Source: Asticcacaulis currens
GTDB lineage: Bacteria > Pseudomonadota > Alphaproteobacteria > Caulobacterales > Caulobacteraceae
Assembly: GCF_028550395.1 (NCBI RefSeq)
Contig: NZ_JAQQKW010000007.1
Coordinates: 166,020 to 230,019 of the forward strand
Direction of reading: 5' to 3'
DNA length: 64,000 nucleotides
The notes under the pieces: model-generated
What the model saw: only the letters and a program-made list of their open reading frames with translations
The model's database searches: none
Told to the model about the DNA's origin: nothing
Shown here: positions 52,985 to 63,687 of the stretch, piece by piece
Layout: every line of letters begins with the position of its first letter
Numbering within the stretch: the stretch's first letter is position 1
Position numbers and translations under genes: made by a program

Positions 52985-53314
52985 ATGATTACGAATGTTG
53001 TAAACCAGCCCGCCGTCCCCGACCCCACGCAGATCAAACCTGTGGAGCCGGTACAGCCTGTACAGGAAGTCGCTGCGGCCTCTTCCGGCAGTCAGACGGA
53101 GAACGGTCTGTCGAATCACGATCGGGCGCAATCACAGCCAGCCTATATGCTGAAGCTGACGATAGATAAGGACCCCGACAGCGGTGAATTCATCTATCGC
53201 GCTATTGATCGCTATACGGGCGAAGTGGTCCGTCAGTTTCCGCAAAAGGAACTGGTCGAGATGCGCAAGTCCATAAGTTACAAGGCGGGAAGCATCGTCA
53301 GAACCGATATCTGA
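52985..53314 (+). CDS. FlaG family flagellar protein
   Basis: The 109-aa protein has a disordered Pro/Gln/Ser-rich N-terminal half and a FlaG-type C-terminal half: YMLKLTIDKDPDSGEFIYRAIDRYTGEVVRQFPQKELVEMRKSISYKAG. FlaG proteins sit beside filament genes and influence filament length in several bacteria. CAGGAG precedes the ATG. It is between flagellins 2 and 3, with a 138-nt gap to the latter. The regulator cannot be told from the sequence. Confidence 0.9.
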   Translation: MITNVVNQPAVPDPTQIKPVEPVQPVQEVAAASSGSQTENGLSNHDRAQSQPAYMLKLTIDKDPDSGEFIYRAIDRYTGEVVRQFPQKELVEMRKSISYKAGSIVRTDI

Positions 53315-53452
53315 CGTCCTTTTTCCGGTCGTAAGTCTGTGTTGTTTACCGCGTACCTGTGAGGGACGCGGATAAAGCCGTTTGCATGAATTAACCTTTT
53401 GGTTACCATGTTCGTTAAGACTTCTGAGTCGTAGCGTATATGGAGAATCCTC

Positions 53453-54286
53453 ATGCCGACGGTAAGCGTCAATACCAACAAAACTGCCATGACGGCGTTG
53501 CAGAACCTGAACGCAACGACTCGTAAGCTGGAATCGACGCAAACCAAGATTTCGACAGGCCTTGAGGTTTCCAGCGCCAAGGACAATGCGGCGCTCTATT
53601 CCATCGCTCAGGGGCAACGCGCCGATCTCAGCTCGCTGAGCGCGGTGAAAAACTCGCTCAATCGCGCCACTTCGGTCGCGGATGTAACCTTGGCCGCTGG
53701 GGAATCGGTATCCGACCTACTGGTGCAGATGCGCGACAAGGTGGTGTCGGCGATGGACCCGTCGCTGTCAACGGCGTCGCGCAACGCGCTTAACGGCGAC
53801 TTCCGCGAACTGCTGCGTCAGATCAGCCACGCCGTGGCCAATGCCTCGTTCGACGGTACCAACCTGCTGAACGGCAGCCTGACCAACGGCATCAAATTCA
53901 TCGACAATGCGGACGGCAGTTCGGTCGTTACCCTGTCGTCGCGTAACTTCAGCCTCGGTGGCAGCATCATCACCCTGTCTTCCGTGGCCAACGTCCTGTC
54001 CATTACGGTAGCCACCTCGGCCCTGGCCAAGCTGGACACCTCAATCCAGAACGTCAATGCCAGCTTGGCCTCGCTCGGCTCGGAAGCCAAGCAGATCGAA
54101 GGCCGCCAGAGCTTCGTCGCCAAGCTGTCGGGGGCTATCGAAGTCGGTATCGGCAACCTGGTGGACGCCGATCTGGCCAAGGAAAGCGCCCGTTTGCAGG
54201 CCCTTCAGGTGCAGCAGCAACTGGGCACGCAGGCCCTGTCGATTGCGAACCAGTCGCCACAGGCCATCCTGCGTCTCTTCCAGTAG
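53453..54286 (+). CDS. Flagellin 3 (divergent)
   Basis: The 277-aa protein has flagellin ends (MPTVSVNTNKTAMTALQNLNATTRKLESTQTKISTGLEVSSAKDNAA and [41 protein letters not shown]) but differs from flagellins 1 and 2 across D1 (for example VSDLLVQMRDKVVSAMDPSLSTASRNAL). The 138 nt upstream hold no GG-N10-GC pair, so it probably uses another sigma factor; a TAACC-TTTT-GGTTA palindrome is at 53392-53405. It may be the hook-proximal or regulatory minor flagellin, comparable to Caulobacter FljJ. A strong terminator follows. Confidence 0.92.
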   Translation: MPTVSVNTNKTAMTALQNLNATTRKLESTQTKISTGLEVSSAKDNAALYSIAQGQRADLSSLSAVKNSLNRATSVADVTLAAGESVSDLLVQMRDKVVSAMDPSLSTASRNALNGDFRELLRQISHAVANASFDGTNLLNGSLTNGIKFIDNADGSSVVTLSSRNFSLGGSIITLSSVANVLSITVATSALAKLDTSIQNVNASLASLGSEAKQIEGRQSFVAKLSGAIEVGIGNLVDADLAKESARLQALQVQQQLGTQALSIANQSPQAILRLFQ

Positions 54287-54310
54287 GCGACCGCTCCCTG
54301 ACGCTACATG

Positions 54311-54337
54311 AAACCCGCCGGCGACGGCGGGTTTTTT
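54311..54337 (+). terminator. Terminator after flagellin 3
   Basis: AAACCCGCCG (54311-54320) pairs perfectly with CGGCGGGTTT (54325-54334) around GCGA, followed by T residues. Confidence 0.95.
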
Positions 54338-54340
54338 GGG

Positions 54341-54413
54341 TTAGAGCGGATGTCGTTCGGATTGAGCGGTTTGTTTTGTCGCGCATTTGATTCCGTTTCG
54401 GAAGGCGCTCTAA
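54341..54413. repeat. AGAGCG-type dispersed palindromic repeat
   Basis: TTAGAGCG (54341-54348) and CGCTCTAA (54406-54413) are perfect reverse complements. Inside, GTTCGGATTGAGCGG and CCGTTTCGGA form further imperfect pairing. The layout resembles the common alphaproteobacterial intergenic element TTAGAGCG...CGCTCTAA. A TTAA-N6-TTAA pair at 54435-54448 follows; it is one base short of the CtrA spacing. Confidence 0.6.
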
Positions 54414-54490
54414 AAACCCTGCTTTTGAGCGCGGGTTAACGCTTCTTAAGGTTTGATCGGCGATAATGGGGTCGCAATGGAACCGGTGGC

Positions 54491-57394
54491 ATGACCCTAT
54501 CGTTCGATACCAGCCTGCTGACGAGTTATTTCAACTCGAAAGTTCGCGCCTCGGCGGGGACGTCGAATACGCCTGCGCCGACGACGGCGACCAGCCCCAC
54601 CGGGACTACGCGCGCCCCCACCGCCCCGTGGGAAAAGGGCGGCACGCCCGACGACACGCTGGTCAAGAACATACTGGCGGGCAAAAGTTTTATCCGCGAA
54701 TCGGCCGTCACTCTCGATCTGGCCGGCGCTTCGGCGGACTATAAGAAGCTCTACACCCTCTACACCGGACTGAATTCCCTGCGCGCCGTAGCGGCCAAGG
54801 CGCAGTCCATAATGACGGGGGCCAATGCCGACTCGATAACCAACAAGACGGAACTGAACAGCCTGCGTCGGCGCTTCGATTCGGGTCTTACCGAGGTCAG
54901 CGGATACGTTAAGGATGCCGAGTACGAGCATCTGGACCTGATTCAGGGCGCCATTACCGATAAGCTGAAATCGACCGTCGGCGTGCCGCGCACCAACACC
55001 ACCTATCTGGCCAAGGATATTCATTCGGGCACCGCGACCAGCGAGGTCGAGGCCTTAAAGGGGGCCGTGGTCTTCGATATTGCGGTCAAAAAGACCGGCA
55101 CCGCCACGCCCATCAACGTCCATATCGACCTGTCGGAAATGGGCGGCGATACGCGCTCCATGTCGAACGTCGTCACCTATATCAACGGCAAGCTGAAGGA
55201 GGCTGGTCTTTCGACCAAGTTTGCCGTGCAGCGCACACCGGGGACGGACAAGACCGTTGAGACCAACGGCAAGACGGTCAAGGTCGGCACCAATCCCGAT
55301 ACCTTTTCCCTGAAGATTCAGGGCGACTCCACCGAGGCCCTGAGCTTTACGGCGGCTTCCACCGGCGATTCCGTCTTCGTCGTGCAGAAGACCGGCGACA
55401 CCGACAAGACGACGAAATACAATAAAGAAACCAAGAAGTTCGAAACCGTCACCCCCAAGCAGACCACGGGCCTCGTCAAGTTCAACACGGATGGCGATAC
55501 GGTCTCGGCCCCCGGCGACACCTTCTGGACCGCAGGGCGCAGCGTTCAGAACGATCTGGAAGGCTCGATCAAGACCGTCCATCAGAGTGTGTCGGGTCCG
55601 GATGGCTCGGTCTATGTGCTGGCCGATGTGGACGGTACGGTCGATGGGCAGACCATCAAGGGCACGCAGGATGTGGCCCTGATCAAGTACGATTCCGCCG
55701 GGCATGTCGTCTATACGCGCACGCTGGGCGCGGCCGATACCGCGACGGGCTATGCGCTGAGCGTCGGCTCTGACGGCAAGGTGGCGATTGCCGGGTCCGT
55801 GACCGGCACGCTTTCGACCGTCACGACCAAGACCTCAACCTACACGGTGGGGGACAAAACCTTTTCGACGACCAGCACCACAGAGGATACCGGCACGTCC
55901 GGTACCAACAAGACGGTGGCCGACAGCTTTGTGACCGTCTTCGATGCCGCGGGTCAGGAAATGTGGACCAAGCGCTTCGGCTCCAACGAAGACGACACGG
56001 CGCTGGCCGTATCGTTCGGCGCAGACGGTTCGGTGCAGGTGGCGGGCAAGACGCGCGGCGTTATGCAGGGCGGTGTCGGTTCGGCCGGCGGCTTTGACGC
56101 CTATGTGCGCAGCTTCGACCCTACGGGCAAGGTGACGGCGACGGTGCAATATGGCACTTCGGGCACCGATCAGGCCAATGCGGTGGCGGTGGACGGCAAT
56201 ACGCTGTACGTCGCCGGTGTCGAAGACAGCAATATCGTCCTGCGCGCCTATGACATAACCAATCCGGCCAAGCCGACCTTAAGCGGCACACGCACTCTGG
56301 GCGGCATCGGCGGAGGGCAGATCGGGGCCATCGACGTTTATAATGGCAAGGTCTATGTCGGCGGTTCGACCGGCAATGACAGCATACTGGGCGGCGGGTC
56401 CGGCAGCACGGCCTTCCACGGACATTCCGACGGCTTCGCGGCCACCGTATCGACCGATTTCAACTCCACCGCCGGCGACAAGGTCGTCTATTACGGCGGC
56501 GCGGGCGAAGAAAAGAACGTCCGGGTGCAGTTCACTGACGGCAAGGTCTATTTTGCCGGACAGACCGAAGGCGAGATCGCCGGCACGACTAAAATCGGCG
56601 AGGCCGACGCCTATATCGCCCGCATGGACGTTGACAGCGGCACGTTGGAATGGAGCCAGCGCTACTCCGGCAAGGATGGCGAGGTCGATCCGCAGTCCAT
56701 CGCCGTGACCAGTGGCGGGGCCTCTGTGCTGGATAAGCTCGGCCTGCCCAAGGGGTCGATCGAATACAAGGACTCCACACTTCTGACCTCTGCCACGTCG
56801 GCGCGGGCAGGGGACTCGTTTTACCTGCGCGATTCCAGCGGTTCGCAGAAGAAGATCCTCATCGAAGCCAATGAAACCCTCGATACCCTGGCCAAGAAGA
56901 TCCAGCGTGCCGCCGGTTTCAAGCTGAAGGTGAGCGTGGCCAAGGTGGCGGGCAAGCCTGAGTCGCAACTGATCATCGAGCCGCAAAACAAGTCGAGCCA
57001 GATGGAAATCGTCAAAGGCCCGGCGGGTAAGGACGCTCTGGAGGGGCTGGGTCTGACCGAAGGTCTGGTCCGTTCGGAACCGGATAAACCCTCGGCTTCC
57101 GCGTCAGCCTCGGCGTCGAAAAAGGCGGCGGCGGATACCGAAAAACTCTTCGGTCTGAAGTTCAATGCCGATGTGAACCTCAATTCGGAAGAGAGCATCG
57201 CGGCGGCGATCAAGACGCTGGACGACGCCCTGAAGAATGTGCGTTCGGCCTATCGCTACCTGCGCTACGGCGAAGATACGACGTCGTCGGACGATAGCAA
57301 GAAGAAGGCCACGTCCTCCGGTTCGACCGCCTACTGGAATGCCCAGGCTTCCAACTATTCCGCTGCGCTCTCCCGCTTGACAGGCGGCGCATAA
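54491..57394 (+). CDS. Large flagellar-type protein with beta-propeller-like repeats and hook-IN-like segment
   Basis: The 967-aa protein has a helical N-terminal part (about 60-170) and a helical end (about 905-967: TAYWNAQASNYSAALSRLTGGA) as in filament or hook-associated proteins. Two beta-rich regions with TLSxxI-type stretches lie at about 180-300 and 760-860; the second (ASVLDKLGLPKGSIEY, LIEANETLDTLAKKIQRAAG, QLIIEPQN) resembles hook-IN/FliD segments. Between them (about 355-740) are SBBP/propeller-like repeats: SVSGPDGSVYVLADVDG, ALSVGSDGKVAIAGSVTG, AVSFGADGSVQVAGKTRG, VRVQFTDGKVYFAGQTEG. No signal peptide is seen, so export by the flagellar apparatus is likely. The exact role (cap, junction or filament decoration) is inference. 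Confidence 0.72.
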   Translation: MTLSFDTSLLTSYFNSKVRASAGTSNTPAPTTATSPTGTTRAPTAPWEKGGTPDDTLVKNILAGKSFIRESAVTLDLAGASADYKKLYTLYTGLNSLRAVAAKAQSIMTGANADSITNKTELNSLRRRFDSGLTEVSGYVKDAEYEHLDLIQGAITDKLKSTVGVPRTNTTYLAKDIHSGTATSEVEALKGAVVFDIAVKKTGTATPINVHIDLSEMGGDTRSMSNVVTYINGKLKEAGLSTKFAVQRTPGTDKTVETNGKTVKVGTNPDTFSLKIQGDSTEALSFTAASTGDSVFVVQKTGDTDKTTKYNKETKKFETVTPKQTTGLVKFNTDGDTVSAPGDTFWTAGRSVQNDLEGSIKTVHQSVSGPDGSVYVLADVDGTVDGQTIKGTQDVALIKYDSAGHVVYTRTLGAADTATGYALSVGSDGKVAIAGSVTGTLSTVTTKTSTYTVGDKTFSTTSTTEDTGTSGTNKTVADSFVTVFDAAGQEMWTKRFGSNEDDTALAVSFGADGSVQVAGKTRGVMQGGVGSAGGFDAYVRSFDPTGKVTATVQYGTSGTDQANAVAVDGNTLYVAGVEDSNIVLRAYDITNPAKPTLSGTRTLGGIGGGQIGAIDVYNGKVYVGGSTGNDSILGGGSGSTAFHGHSDGFAATVSTDFNSTAGDKVVYYGGAGEEKNVRVQFTDGKVYFAGQTEGEIAGTTKIGEADAYIARMDVDSGTLEWSQRYSGKDGEVDPQSIAVTSGGASVLDKLGLPKGSIEYKDSTLLTSATSARAGDSFYLRDSSGSQKKILIEANETLDTLAKKIQRAAGFKLKVSVAKVAGKPESQLIIEPQNKSSQMEIVKGPAGKDALEGLGLTEGLVRSEPDKPSASASASASKKAAADTEKLFGLKFNADVNLNSEESIAAAIKTLDDALKNVRSAYRYLRYGEDTTSSDDSKKKATSSGSTAYWNAQASNYSAALSRLTGGA

Positions 57395-57437
57395 ACAGGC
57401 CTTTAGGGGGTGTTACTCACCTCCGAGGGGATGGATT

Positions 57438-58088
57438 ATGGCGCTGAATCGAAAGCAGACGATCTGGCTGGCGGGCGCGGGCGGGGCCCTGCTGCTGGCG
57501 GTGCTGATCGGATGGGCGATTTCCAGTTCGCAAAAAGAAACGCCGCGCATGAATACCGAGGGTCCGGGCCTTGTCCTCGACATCGACGACGCGCCGACCC
57601 TTGATGCCAAGAAGACGCTGCGCTGTTTCGTCAATGGCGAATTTGTGGGGCAACTCACCATTGCGGACTGCGCCAAAAAGAACGGTGTGGCCGCCAATGC
57701 CCTGGATGTCGGTGTCGATGAAAGCGGTGAAATGACGGCCGCCCCGACCGCCTCTCTGGCACCGCCGCCGGTCATTTCGGCCGATAAGGTCGCGCCTGTG
57801 GTGGTCGAGTCCGGGGAGCCGGTGGCCGCAACCGCCCCGACCACCGGCCCGGCGGGGGCCTGCCTGCGCTTTGCCGGCAACGAGTGGACGCGCCTGTCGG
57901 ACGGTATTTCGCTCAATGCCTGCGCCACCCTGCTGTTTGACGGCCGCTGCGAGCGTCCGGGCTCGGCGTCCTATGGTCGCTGGGGGTCTCAAACCCTGCG
58001 CCTGGTGCCCAAGCGCGTGGAAATCTCCGACGATAACAAGACCTTCCGTACCCTGCTCGAACAGGGTCAGGGCTGTTCGGTCAAGTAG
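57438..58088 (+). CDS. Conserved membrane-anchored hypothetical protein
   Basis: The 216-aa protein has an N-terminal anchor (TIWLAGAGGALLLAVLIGWAISS) and a periplasmic part with two blocks around Cys pairs: LRCFVNGEFVGQLTIADCAKKNGVAANALDVG and GACLRFAGNEWTRLSDGISLNACATLLFDGRCERPGSASYGRWGSQTLRLVPKRVEISDDNK. The middle is Pro/Val-rich. Cysteine pairs suggest disulfides in the periplasm. I do not recognise a characterised family. GAGGGG lies before the ATG at 57438. A lipoprotein gene follows 9 nt later, so they are probably one unit. Confidence 0.7.
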   Translation: MALNRKQTIWLAGAGGALLLAVLIGWAISSSQKETPRMNTEGPGLVLDIDDAPTLDAKKTLRCFVNGEFVGQLTIADCAKKNGVAANALDVGVDESGEMTAAPTASLAPPPVISADKVAPVVVESGEPVAATAPTTGPAGACLRFAGNEWTRLSDGISLNACATLLFDGRCERPGSASYGRWGSQTLRLVPKRVEISDDNKTFRTLLEQGQGCSVK

Positions 58089-58097
58089 GAGCCATCA

Positions 58098-58547
58098 ATG
58101 ACGACGAAACCTGTTCTGTGGCTTGTCGCGGGCGTGGCCTGTGTGGCTCTGGCGGGCTGTGAAAAGCCCGCCGTCGAAGCACCTGACGCGCCGAACGTGT
58201 GCTTCCATATCGGCTTTCCCAAGGATCAGCCGCCGAAGTTCAACATCATCAAAAAGGACGTGCCGTCGCTCGAATATTGCGCGGCGCATCTGGATGCCCT
58301 GCGTATCAAGTTCCTCAGCATGGGCTCGCCGCGCAAGGAGATTGTCGGGGCCTATAATGGCACCTTCCTGTGGTCCACGCCGCGCGGTATCCGCATCTCG
58401 CGTCACTTCGAAGGTCCGGCCATGCCCTTCCTGACCAAGGCCCCGGACGGGCGTCTGGTCATCCCCAGTGCTTTCGAAGTGCCGCGCGACCGTAACTTCT
58501 CCGAACCGCAGACCCTGCCCGACAACCTGCCCGAAAAAAAGAAATAG
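58098..58547 (+). CDS. Lipoprotein of unknown function
   Basis: The 149-aa protein has a lipoprotein signal, VLWLVAGVACVALAGC, with the LAGC lipobox at residues 18-21. The mature part has NVCFHIGFPKDQPPKFNIIKKDVPSLEYCAAHLDALRIKFLSMG and a terminal DRNFSEPQTLPDNLPEKKK. The Cys pair could form a disulfide. It would be anchored to the inner or outer membrane. AGGAG precedes the ATG. Neighbours are the anchored hypothetical protein and ssb. No function is assigned. Confidence 0.75.
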   Translation: MTTKPVLWLVAGVACVALAGCEKPAVEAPDAPNVCFHIGFPKDQPPKFNIIKKDVPSLEYCAAHLDALRIKFLSMGSPRKEIVGAYNGTFLWSTPRGIRISRHFEGPAMPFLTKAPDGRLVIPSAFEVPRDRNFSEPQTLPDNLPEKKK

Positions 58548-58685
58548 ACACGGGTTCGTCTGCGGCGCGAAAAGATGTGAACAAAACGTTAACACGCGCT
58601 TGGCAGGCGGCTGTTTGCGGCCTATGCTGCCGCCCTGGAATTTAATGTGTCCGCCGAATCGCGGGCAGAACGGAAGGCGCAGCGC

Positions 58686-59201
58686 ATGGCGGGCTCGGTC
58701 AACAAGGTCATCATTATCGGCAATCTGGGCAAAGACCCGGAAATCCGCACGCTCAATTCGGGCGAGCGCGTCGCCAACCTGACGGTAGCCACCTCGGAAC
58801 AGTGGCGCGACAAGATGACGGGCGAGCGCAAGGAAAAGACCGAGTGGCACCGCGTCGTCATTTTCAACGACAATCTTGCCAAGATTGCCGAGCAGTATCT
58901 GCGCAAGGGCTCGACCGTCTATCTCGAAGGCTCGCTGCAAACCCGCAAGTGGACGGATCAGCAGGGCGTTGAAAAATATACCACCGAAATCGTGCTGCAA
59001 CGCTTCAACGGGAATCTGACGCTTCTGGGCGGCCGCGGCGACAGCGGCGGCGGCGCGTCCTCCGGCGGCTATGATCAGGGCGGCGGCTATGGCGGCGGTT
59101 TCGATGATGGTGGCTACGGAGCCCCGGCCTCTTCGGGCCCGAAGGCACAAGGCTCCGGCCCCAAGCAGAACTTCGATCTGGACGACGAAATTCCGTTCTA
59201 A
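58686..59201 (+). CDS. ssb: Single-stranded DNA-binding protein
   Basis: The start [40 protein letters not shown] (ATG 58686, GGAAGGCG upstream) gives 171 aa. The OB-fold core is followed by a Gly-rich linker (about 118-155) and the acidic tip DLDDEIPF that recruits replication and repair partners. It coats single-stranded DNA as a tetramer. The linker is strongly Gly/Tyr-rich. It has its own terminator. Confidence 0.97.
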   Translation: MAGSVNKVIIIGNLGKDPEIRTLNSGERVANLTVATSEQWRDKMTGERKEKTEWHRVVIFNDNLAKIAEQYLRKGSTVYLEGSLQTRKWTDQQGVEKYTTEIVLQRFNGNLTLLGGRGDSGGGASSGGYDQGGGYGGGFDDGGYGAPASSGPKAQGSGPKQNFDLDDEIPF

Positions 59202-59223
59202 ATTGGGACAGGTTCGCACCCAG

Positions 59224-59252
59224 GGCCTGCGGTCATGCCGCAGGCCTTTTTT
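59224..59252 (+). terminator. Terminator after ssb
   Basis: GGCCTGCGG (59224-59232) pairs perfectly with CCGCAGGCC (59238-59246) around a 5-nt loop and continues into six T residues. Confidence 0.95.
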
Positions 59253-59527
59253 GTGGGTGTTCCGGCGGGTCTGCACGCAAAATAAATGTTAACAGGCGGG
59301 GTCTGAAACCGCTCAAAAGGCCTTCCGGATTTGGGGATTAGTCGCAAAAGTGCTACGGTGCGCGTTAACCAGTGCGCCGACGTGTGATTCCCGTCCGGCA
59401 CCTGGAGCGCATACCCAAAAGTGTGAAACGGTTTTGGGCTCACATGCGCGACCAAACAAAATGTTAGATCGGGGTTCGATGCAATCTGAACGAAACCCGA
59501 TCGTGACTATGCAATGAAACGGGCTTC
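59253..59527 (+). promoter_or_regulatory. gyrA upstream region with leader hairpin
   Basis: A 12-bp stem with one mismatch (59467-59478 with 59491-59502; GATCGGG.TTCG type) lies 25 nt before the gyrA ATG, within the likely leader. The promoter must be within the preceding 200 nt; GTTAAC sequences occur at 59286 and 59364, but no paired CtrA site is seen. The hairpin may influence translation. Confidence 0.4.
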
Positions 59528-62284
<2,757 letters not shown>

Positions 62285-62319
62285 GGGTTTGCCCGGTAAA
62301 AGATAAGGAGCCACATCAG

Positions 62320-62811
62320 ATGGCCAAAAGGATAGGGCTTTACCCCGGAACCTTCGACCCGATCACCAACGGACACTCGGACATTATCGGCCGGGCGGTT
62401 AAGCTGGTTGATCATCTGGTGATCGGGGTGGCGCGCAATACCGGTAAGGCGCCGGTCTTCACGCTGGACGAACGGGTCGAGATGTTGCGCGAAAGCTGCG
62501 CTCCGTTCGCCGATCGTGTCGAGGTCTTGCCCTTCGACAGCCTTTTGATGCACTTTGCCGAGGAACTTGGGGCGTCTGTCATCATTCGCGGCTTGCGCGC
62601 GGTGGCCGATTTCGAATACGAGTTTCAGATGACGGCGATGAACCAGCAGATGAACCGTGAGATCGAGACGGTGTTTCTGATGGCTGATCCCCGACATCAG
62701 GCGATTGCGTCCCGATTGGTCAAAGAAATAGCCCAATTGGGCGGCAACATCGCGCCGTTCGTTTCAAAAAGCGTCGCTGAGCGGCTCTTGGCTAAGGTTG
62801 GAAAAGAGTAA
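62320..62811 (+). CDS. coaD: Phosphopantetheine adenylyltransferase
   Basis: The 163-aa protein has the nucleotidyltransferase motif IGLYPGTFDPITNGHSDII (TNGH), RGLRAVADFEYEFQMTAMN and the C-terminal VKEIAQLGGNIAPFV. It joins AMP to 4'-phosphopantetheine in CoA synthesis. Length and motifs are typical. AAGGAG precedes the ATG. Its stop shares one base with the start of the peptidyl-prolyl isomerase gene (TAATG), so they are coupled. Confidence 0.97.
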   Translation: MAKRIGLYPGTFDPITNGHSDIIGRAVKLVDHLVIGVARNTGKAPVFTLDERVEMLRESCAPFADRVEVLPFDSLLMHFAEELGASVIIRGLRAVADFEYEFQMTAMNQQMNREIETVFLMADPRHQAIASRLVKEIAQLGGNIAPFVSKSVAERLLAKVGKE

Positions 62812-63644
62812 TGACGTCTATGATGGGGGCTGCGCGCGCGGCAGGTCTGGCAATCGCCGCAACGCTTCTGGCCGGTGCCGCTATGGCGGCGACGCCGGGC
62901 TATCGTCCGGTCGATGCCGAGAACACGCTGGTGATCGACACGAACAAGGGCCGTGTCATCGTTGAAATGTATCCCGAACTGGCCCCGCAGCACGTCGAGC
63001 GCATGAAGACGCTGACGCGGCAGGGCTTTTACAACGGGCTGAAATTCCACCGCGTCATCGAAGGCTTTATGGCCCAGACGGGTGACCCCAAGGGGACGGG
63101 AGAGGGCAATTCGAGCCTGCCCAACGTACCAGGTGAATTTATCATTCGTCGCGACACCACGCTCGATATCACGCCGCTGAAGACCGAACGCGGCATCCTG
63201 ACGGGCTATGTCAAGGCCCTGCCGGTACAGTCGCAGGTTAACGACCTGATGGCAATCACCAGGGACAGCAAGGTTGAAACCTGGGGGCTTTATTGCTCAG
63301 GTACGCTCGGCATGGCGCGTGCGGGGGACCCGAATTCGGCCAACAGCCAGTTCTTCCTGATGCGCTCCTATACGGATGCGCTGGAACGCAAATATACGGC
63401 CTTCGGCATGACGCTGGTCGGGCTGGAGGTGGTGCGCAAGCTGAAGCTGGGTGAGCCGCCGGTCGATCCGGATGTGATGACCAAGGTGCAGGTGCTGGCC
63501 GATATGCCGGAAGCCGATCGCCCGAAGATCGAGGTAATGGACACCCACTCGCCGGAATTTGCTGCGGTGATCGAAGCCAAGCGCAAGCTCAGCCCCGCCG
63601 GCCTCACCGGTTGCGACGTGCCGGTGCCGGTTAAGGTGAACTAA
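62811..63644 (+). CDS. Periplasmic cyclophilin-type peptidyl-prolyl isomerase
   Basis: The 277-aa protein has a signal peptide (GLAIAATLLAGAAMAAT) and the cyclophilin core: NTLVIDTNKGRVIVEMYPELAPQHVERM, FYNGLKFHRVIEGFMAQTGDPKGTG and GTLGMARAGDPNSANSQFFLM, with the catalytic Arg of FHRV. A ~50-residue insert (about 110-160) separates two core parts, and a long C-terminal extension ends CDVPVPVKVN. It helps prolyl isomerisation during envelope-protein folding. It is coupled to coaD and followed within 45 nt by an insertion-sequence end. Confidence 0.93.
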   Translation: MTSMMGAARAAGLAIAATLLAGAAMAATPGYRPVDAENTLVIDTNKGRVIVEMYPELAPQHVERMKTLTRQGFYNGLKFHRVIEGFMAQTGDPKGTGEGNSSLPNVPGEFIIRRDTTLDITPLKTERGILTGYVKALPVQSQVNDLMAITRDSKVETWGLYCSGTLGMARAGDPNSANSQFFLMRSYTDALERKYTAFGMTLVGLEVVRKLKLGEPPVDPDVMTKVQVLADMPEADRPKIEVMDTHSPEFAAVIEAKRKLSPAGLTGCDVPVPVKVN

Positions 63645-63687
63645 TTCGAACAAATGACTGAAAATAAAAAGGCCTCCCTTTGCGGGA

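Noticed and set aside
53360..53400. Possible sigma-54 promoter (GGATAAAGCCGTTTGC) before flagellin 3
   Set aside because: The GG and GC elements are 12 rather than 10 bases apart, and sigma-54 promoters tolerate little spacing change.
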